64,000 nt of DNA from Paenisporosarcina cavernae (lineage in GTDB: Bacteria; Bacillota; Bacilli; Bacillales_A; Planococcaceae): assembly GCF_003595195.1 (NCBI RefSeq), contig NZ_CP032418.1, forward strand, positions 136,501 through 200,500, read 5' to 3'. The notes under the pieces are model-generated. The model made no database searches and had not been told where the DNA came from. It saw only the letters and a program-made list of their open reading frames with translations. A program made the translations under genes and the position numbers. This document shows positions 61,789 through 64,000 of this stretch, in pieces. Each line of letters begins with the position of its first letter. Within the stretch, counting starts at the first letter, position 1.

Positions 61789-63014
61789 TGAAAAAATTAG
61801 GGATACAAGAAAATCACACACAATTTATGCTACTTGTCATCATCAACTTATTTGTTGGTTCCATGGTTGGTTTGGAACGGACGATCATGCCACTTTTAGG
61901 AGAAGAAACGTTTGGTGTGAAAAGTAGTGCTGCGGCATTATCGTTCATCGTTAGTTTTGGTTTTTCGAAAGCAATCGTGAACTACTTTGCCGGGTACATT
62001 TCTGATCGTTTTGGTCGTAAACGAGTCTTACAAGTAGGCTGGTTTGTTGGGTTATTAGTACCGTTATTCATCATTTTTGCTCCAAATTGGGAGACAATTA
62101 TCGTAGCCAATATTCTTTTGGGAATCAATCAAGGTCTTGCGTGGTCTATGACCGTAAATATGAAAATAGATTTAGCGAAAGGCTCTGAAAGAGGTACTGC
62201 TGTAGGTTTGAATGAATTTGCAGGCTATTCGGGGGTTGCTATTTTTGCGCTTCTATCAGGTTATGTTGCATCTCATTATGCCGTAACTCCTCAACCCTTT
62301 TATCTTGGGTTAGGCATTGCAGTCATTGGTGTTGGATTATCATTTGTGGTGAAGGATACGAAAGAGCACGTAACGCTTCATTTAACCGCTGCGAATGTTA
62401 CGACTCAAAGAGCGAAGTCGGCTAAGGAAGTCTTTTCTTTAACGACTTGGCGAAATAAGGAGTTGTCTGCCTTTACGTTTGCAGGACTCGCAACAAATTT
62501 CAAAGATGGAATGGTGTGGGGGTTATTGCCCGTTTTCTTGTTTGCAAAAGGTCTTTCACTTGGCGAAATTGGCGTGATTGTCGCGGTGTATCCTGCTGCG
62601 TGGGGGATTGTGCAATTAGCGACCGGCACTTGGAGTGATCGAGTGGGACGAAAAGGATTATTAGTCGGAGGTATGATAACGCAAGCGGTGGCAATAGGTC
62701 TACTACTCGTAGTAAATACCTTTGTGCTTTGGCTATTAGCTGCAGGAATCCTTGGAGTAGGAACGGCAATGGTGTATCCAGTCCTACAAGCAGCAATAGG
62801 AGATGTAGCTTCTCCAGATTGGCGAGCATCCGCAATGGGAGTGTACCGTTTTTGGAGGGATAGTGGATATGCATTTGGTGCTCTGTTAGCAGGAGTACTT
62901 GCTGATTTACTGAATGTTACGTGGGCAATCGGCCTTGTCGCTTTATTGCCAGCGGTAGCAGCGATCAACTTAGCATTTCGTTCAAACGAAACACGAGCAA
63001 ACACCAATAGTTGA
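61788..63014 (+). CDS. MFS transporter
   Basis: A 408-residue, 12-helix major facilitator with the loop motif GYISDRFGRKRVLQ and its counterpart TWSDRVGRKGLLVGG in the second half. It starts KKLGIQENHTQFMLLVIINLFVGSMVGLERTIMPLL. The substrate is unknown; drug or metabolite export is likely. The AAAGGAG site six bases before ATG 61788 lies inside a 9-bp inverted repeat. It follows the dimethylargininase-like gene after a terminator and so has its own promoter. Confidence 0.88.
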   Translation: MKKLGIQENHTQFMLLVIINLFVGSMVGLERTIMPLLGEETFGVKSSAAALSFIVSFGFSKAIVNYFAGYISDRFGRKRVLQVGWFVGLLVPLFIIFAPNWETIIVANILLGINQGLAWSMTVNMKIDLAKGSERGTAVGLNEFAGYSGVAIFALLSGYVASHYAVTPQPFYLGLGIAVIGVGLSFVVKDTKEHVTLHLTAANVTTQRAKSAKEVFSLTTWRNKELSAFTFAGLATNFKDGMVWGLLPVFLFAKGLSLGEIGVIVAVYPAAWGIVQLATGTWSDRVGRKGLLVGGMITQAVAIGLLLVVNTFVLWLLAAGILGVGTAMVYPVLQAAIGDVASPDWRASAMGVYRFWRDSGYAFGALLAGVLADLLNVTWAIGLVALLPAVAAINLAFRSNETRANTNS

Positions 63015-63074
63015 AAAAATCCGAATGATTCGCGAGCATTCTTTTATGAATGTCGTGATCATTCGGATTTTTTG
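63012..63074 (+). terminator. Long terminator after the MFS gene
   Basis: AAAAAATCCGAATGAT (63014-63029) pairs with the complementary arm at 63058-63073; an inner GCATTC/GAATGT pairing extends the hairpin. T-rich on both strands. Confidence 0.9.
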
Positions 63075-63132
63075 TAGAAGAAATGGAGAAGAGTAGTTCT
63101 CTGTTCACTATAGTTTCACTCAACGCAAGTGA

Positions 63133-63270
63133 ATCTCGCGCTTTGCGCCGAGAGAATTAGCGTATGCGCTGATAGAAGATGACGATCCGCTTATAGGAGG
63201 TTCTTCTTCCTCTTATTTTGATATTCTAGACACTTTCTTGATGAATCATTTCACCAAGGTAGTTCTTTAA
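63133..63270 (+). pseudogene. Possible gene remnant without start codon
   Basis: Between the MFS terminator and the next gene (63075-63310) one frame stays open for 45 codons after a TGA at 63130-63132, reading RFAPRELAYALIEDDDPLIG, then SSSSYFDILDTFLMNHF, to TAA 63268-63270. The composition looks protein-like, but no start codon with a ribosome site is present. It may be the tail of a decayed gene. Family not recognised; chance is possible. Confidence 0.25.
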
Positions 63271-63310
63271 AAATCACTCACTATGGAAAAGTAATTAAAA
63301 TTGTATAATT

Positions 63311-64000
63311 TCATCTATTTTTCCAATCAACTTCTTGTAAATCATTATTCCGCCGTTTTTTATTCAGCAGGATATACATGATTAAACTTGCCACGACTAA
63401 GAAGAATCCAGTTACATATACATTCCGATAGCCCCATTCACTTGCTAAAATACCAAGTGCAAATGCTCCGATTGCCATCCCCATATCCATCGAGTTAAAA
63501 AATAGTGAATTTGCCATTCCTGATTTTTCCCGTTCGACTGAGTCGATTAGCTGTGCTTGGAAAATAGGTGTAATCGAACCGAATCCAAGTCCAATTATCG
63601 CTCCAGACAAGATTAATGACCAAGACGCGTGCGCGGAAAATAGAACGACGAGCCCAATTGCAAAAAGAACCATGGAAGGAACAATTATTACTTTGGCACC
63701 GTATAAATCACTCCATTTTCCTGTGAATGGACGGAATAGGAGCATCGCACTCGCGTAAACTAGGAAGAAGTAACTTGCTGCTGTCACTAGTTTCATTTCC
63801 GCAGCGAAAAGCGGCAAATACGTCGTGATCCCGGAATAAGCTAGCGCTAACAAGAAAATTGGTATGACTAACTTCACTGTGCGAGGATCAATAATTTCTT
63901 TCCAATTAAATTTTGTGCTCATTTTTGGAACGAGATTACGCTCAATAATAGGGATACGAATCATAAAGGCGATAGGTAACAAAATAACGGAGAGACCAAT
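63311..64000 (-). CDS. MFS transporter (partial, N-terminus off the right edge)
   Basis: At least 229 C-terminal residues of a major facilitator; the frame runs off the window, so the true start lies beyond base 64000. Six membrane helices of the second half are visible, with the motif GKWSDLYGAKVIIVPSM after the second helix and GLGFGSITPIFQAQLID later, as in Bacillus drug-efflux MFS proteins (YwoG/YfkF-like). A short charged linker (ERNLVPKMSTKFNWKEI) separates the halves. Substrate unknown. No clear terminator is seen after its stop. Confidence 0.82.
   Translation of the reverse strand: MGLSVILLPIAFMIRIPIIERNLVPKMSTKFNWKEIIDPRTVKLVIPIFLLALAYSGITTYLPLFAAEMKLVTAASYFFLVYASAMLLFRPFTGKWSDLYGAKVIIVPSMVLFAIGLVVLFSAHASWSLILSGAIIGLGFGSITPIFQAQLIDSVEREKSGMANSLFFNSMDMGMAIGAFALGILASEWGYRNVYVTGFFLVVASLIMYILLNKKRRNNDLQEVDWKNR

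Noticed and set aside
62405-63007. 200-codon open frame on the minus strand
   Set aside because: It is antisense to the clear MFS gene, has no ribosome site, and its composition (many Thr, Ala, Pro) is typical of a reverse-frame shadow.
1-64000. rRNA, tRNA, insertion sequence or prophage
   Set aside because: No cloverleaf-like or rRNA-like sequence, transposase, integrase or phage structural gene was recognised on either strand.

Overview
The window reads as chromosome of a low-to-moderate G+C Gram-positive bacterium of the Bacillales, most likely Planococcaceae-like (Sporosarcina/Paenisporosarcina/Planococcus group). This is inferred from strong AGGAGG-type ribosome sites, frequent GTG/TTG starts, tight rho-independent terminators, and Bacillus-type families: SwrC-type RND pump with a TetR repressor, HssRS-HrtBA, malate:quinone oxidoreductase, preQ1-I and fluoride riboswitches. 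No rRNA, tRNA, CRISPR array, transposase or phage gene was seen. Both edges cut genes: a DUF3307 membrane protein on the left and an MFS transporter on the right.

Layout. 0.4-3.4 kb: a two-gene nucleotide-signalling unit, a GAF-HD-GYP protein followed by a class III cyclase with an SRPBCC and a zinc-ribbon segment. 3.5-10 kb: small enzymes (AlkD-like repair protein, DegV, patatin, LURP-one protein, Nudix), an in-frame ASCH-cytidine deaminase fusion, and a MazG-HNH pair. 10.1-14 kb: a heme-stress operon hrtB-hrtA-hssR-hssS with a recognisable HssR direct repeat. 14.0-14.9 kb: a fluoride riboswitch and two fluoride channel genes. 14.9-18.7 kb: threonine aldolase, MazG, YdeI, Nudix, and a membrane diguanylate cyclase. 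18.9-24.2 kb: mqo, several small membrane proteins, an NlpC/P60-like protein, an ECF S component, a DUF3298 protein.

24.3-28.2 kb: an MFS-metallohydrolase-aspartyl protease operon divergent from a membrane protein/XRE regulator pair whose promoter carries two 24-bp inverted operator copies. 28.3-37 kb: a divergent DAACS symporter, PgeF, lipoprotein, hydrolase, TauE/SafE, VOC, YdeI-like, GNAT, MATE. 37.1-42.2 kb: cysteine synthase, then a TetR repressor divergent from an SwrC-type RND pump with two operators. 42.4-47.2 kb: GNAT, Nudix, aminoglycoside-phosphotransferase-like protein, and the queCDEF queuosine-precursor operon under a preQ1-I riboswitch.

47.3-54.8 kb: an M20 amidohydrolase, a polar amino-acid ABC transporter with a probable arginine box, and two chemoreceptors. 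55-64 kb: an ABC1 (UbiB) kinase, two DJ-1/PfpI proteins, VOC and GNAT proteins. Last comes a divergent YqcI/YcgG (heme guanidine N-hydroxylase family) / dimethylargininase-like pair, followed by an MFS transporter.

The points most worth following are the ASCH-deaminase fusion (possible one-polypeptide N4-acetylcytidine salvage), the YcgG-dimethylargininase-MFS neighbourhood (possible guanidine N-oxidation chemistry), the HD-GYP/class III cyclase pair, the DAACS paralogue lacking canonical substrate-binding residues, and the tandem-lobe retropepsin. Function assignments rest on recognised motifs only; no database search was run.
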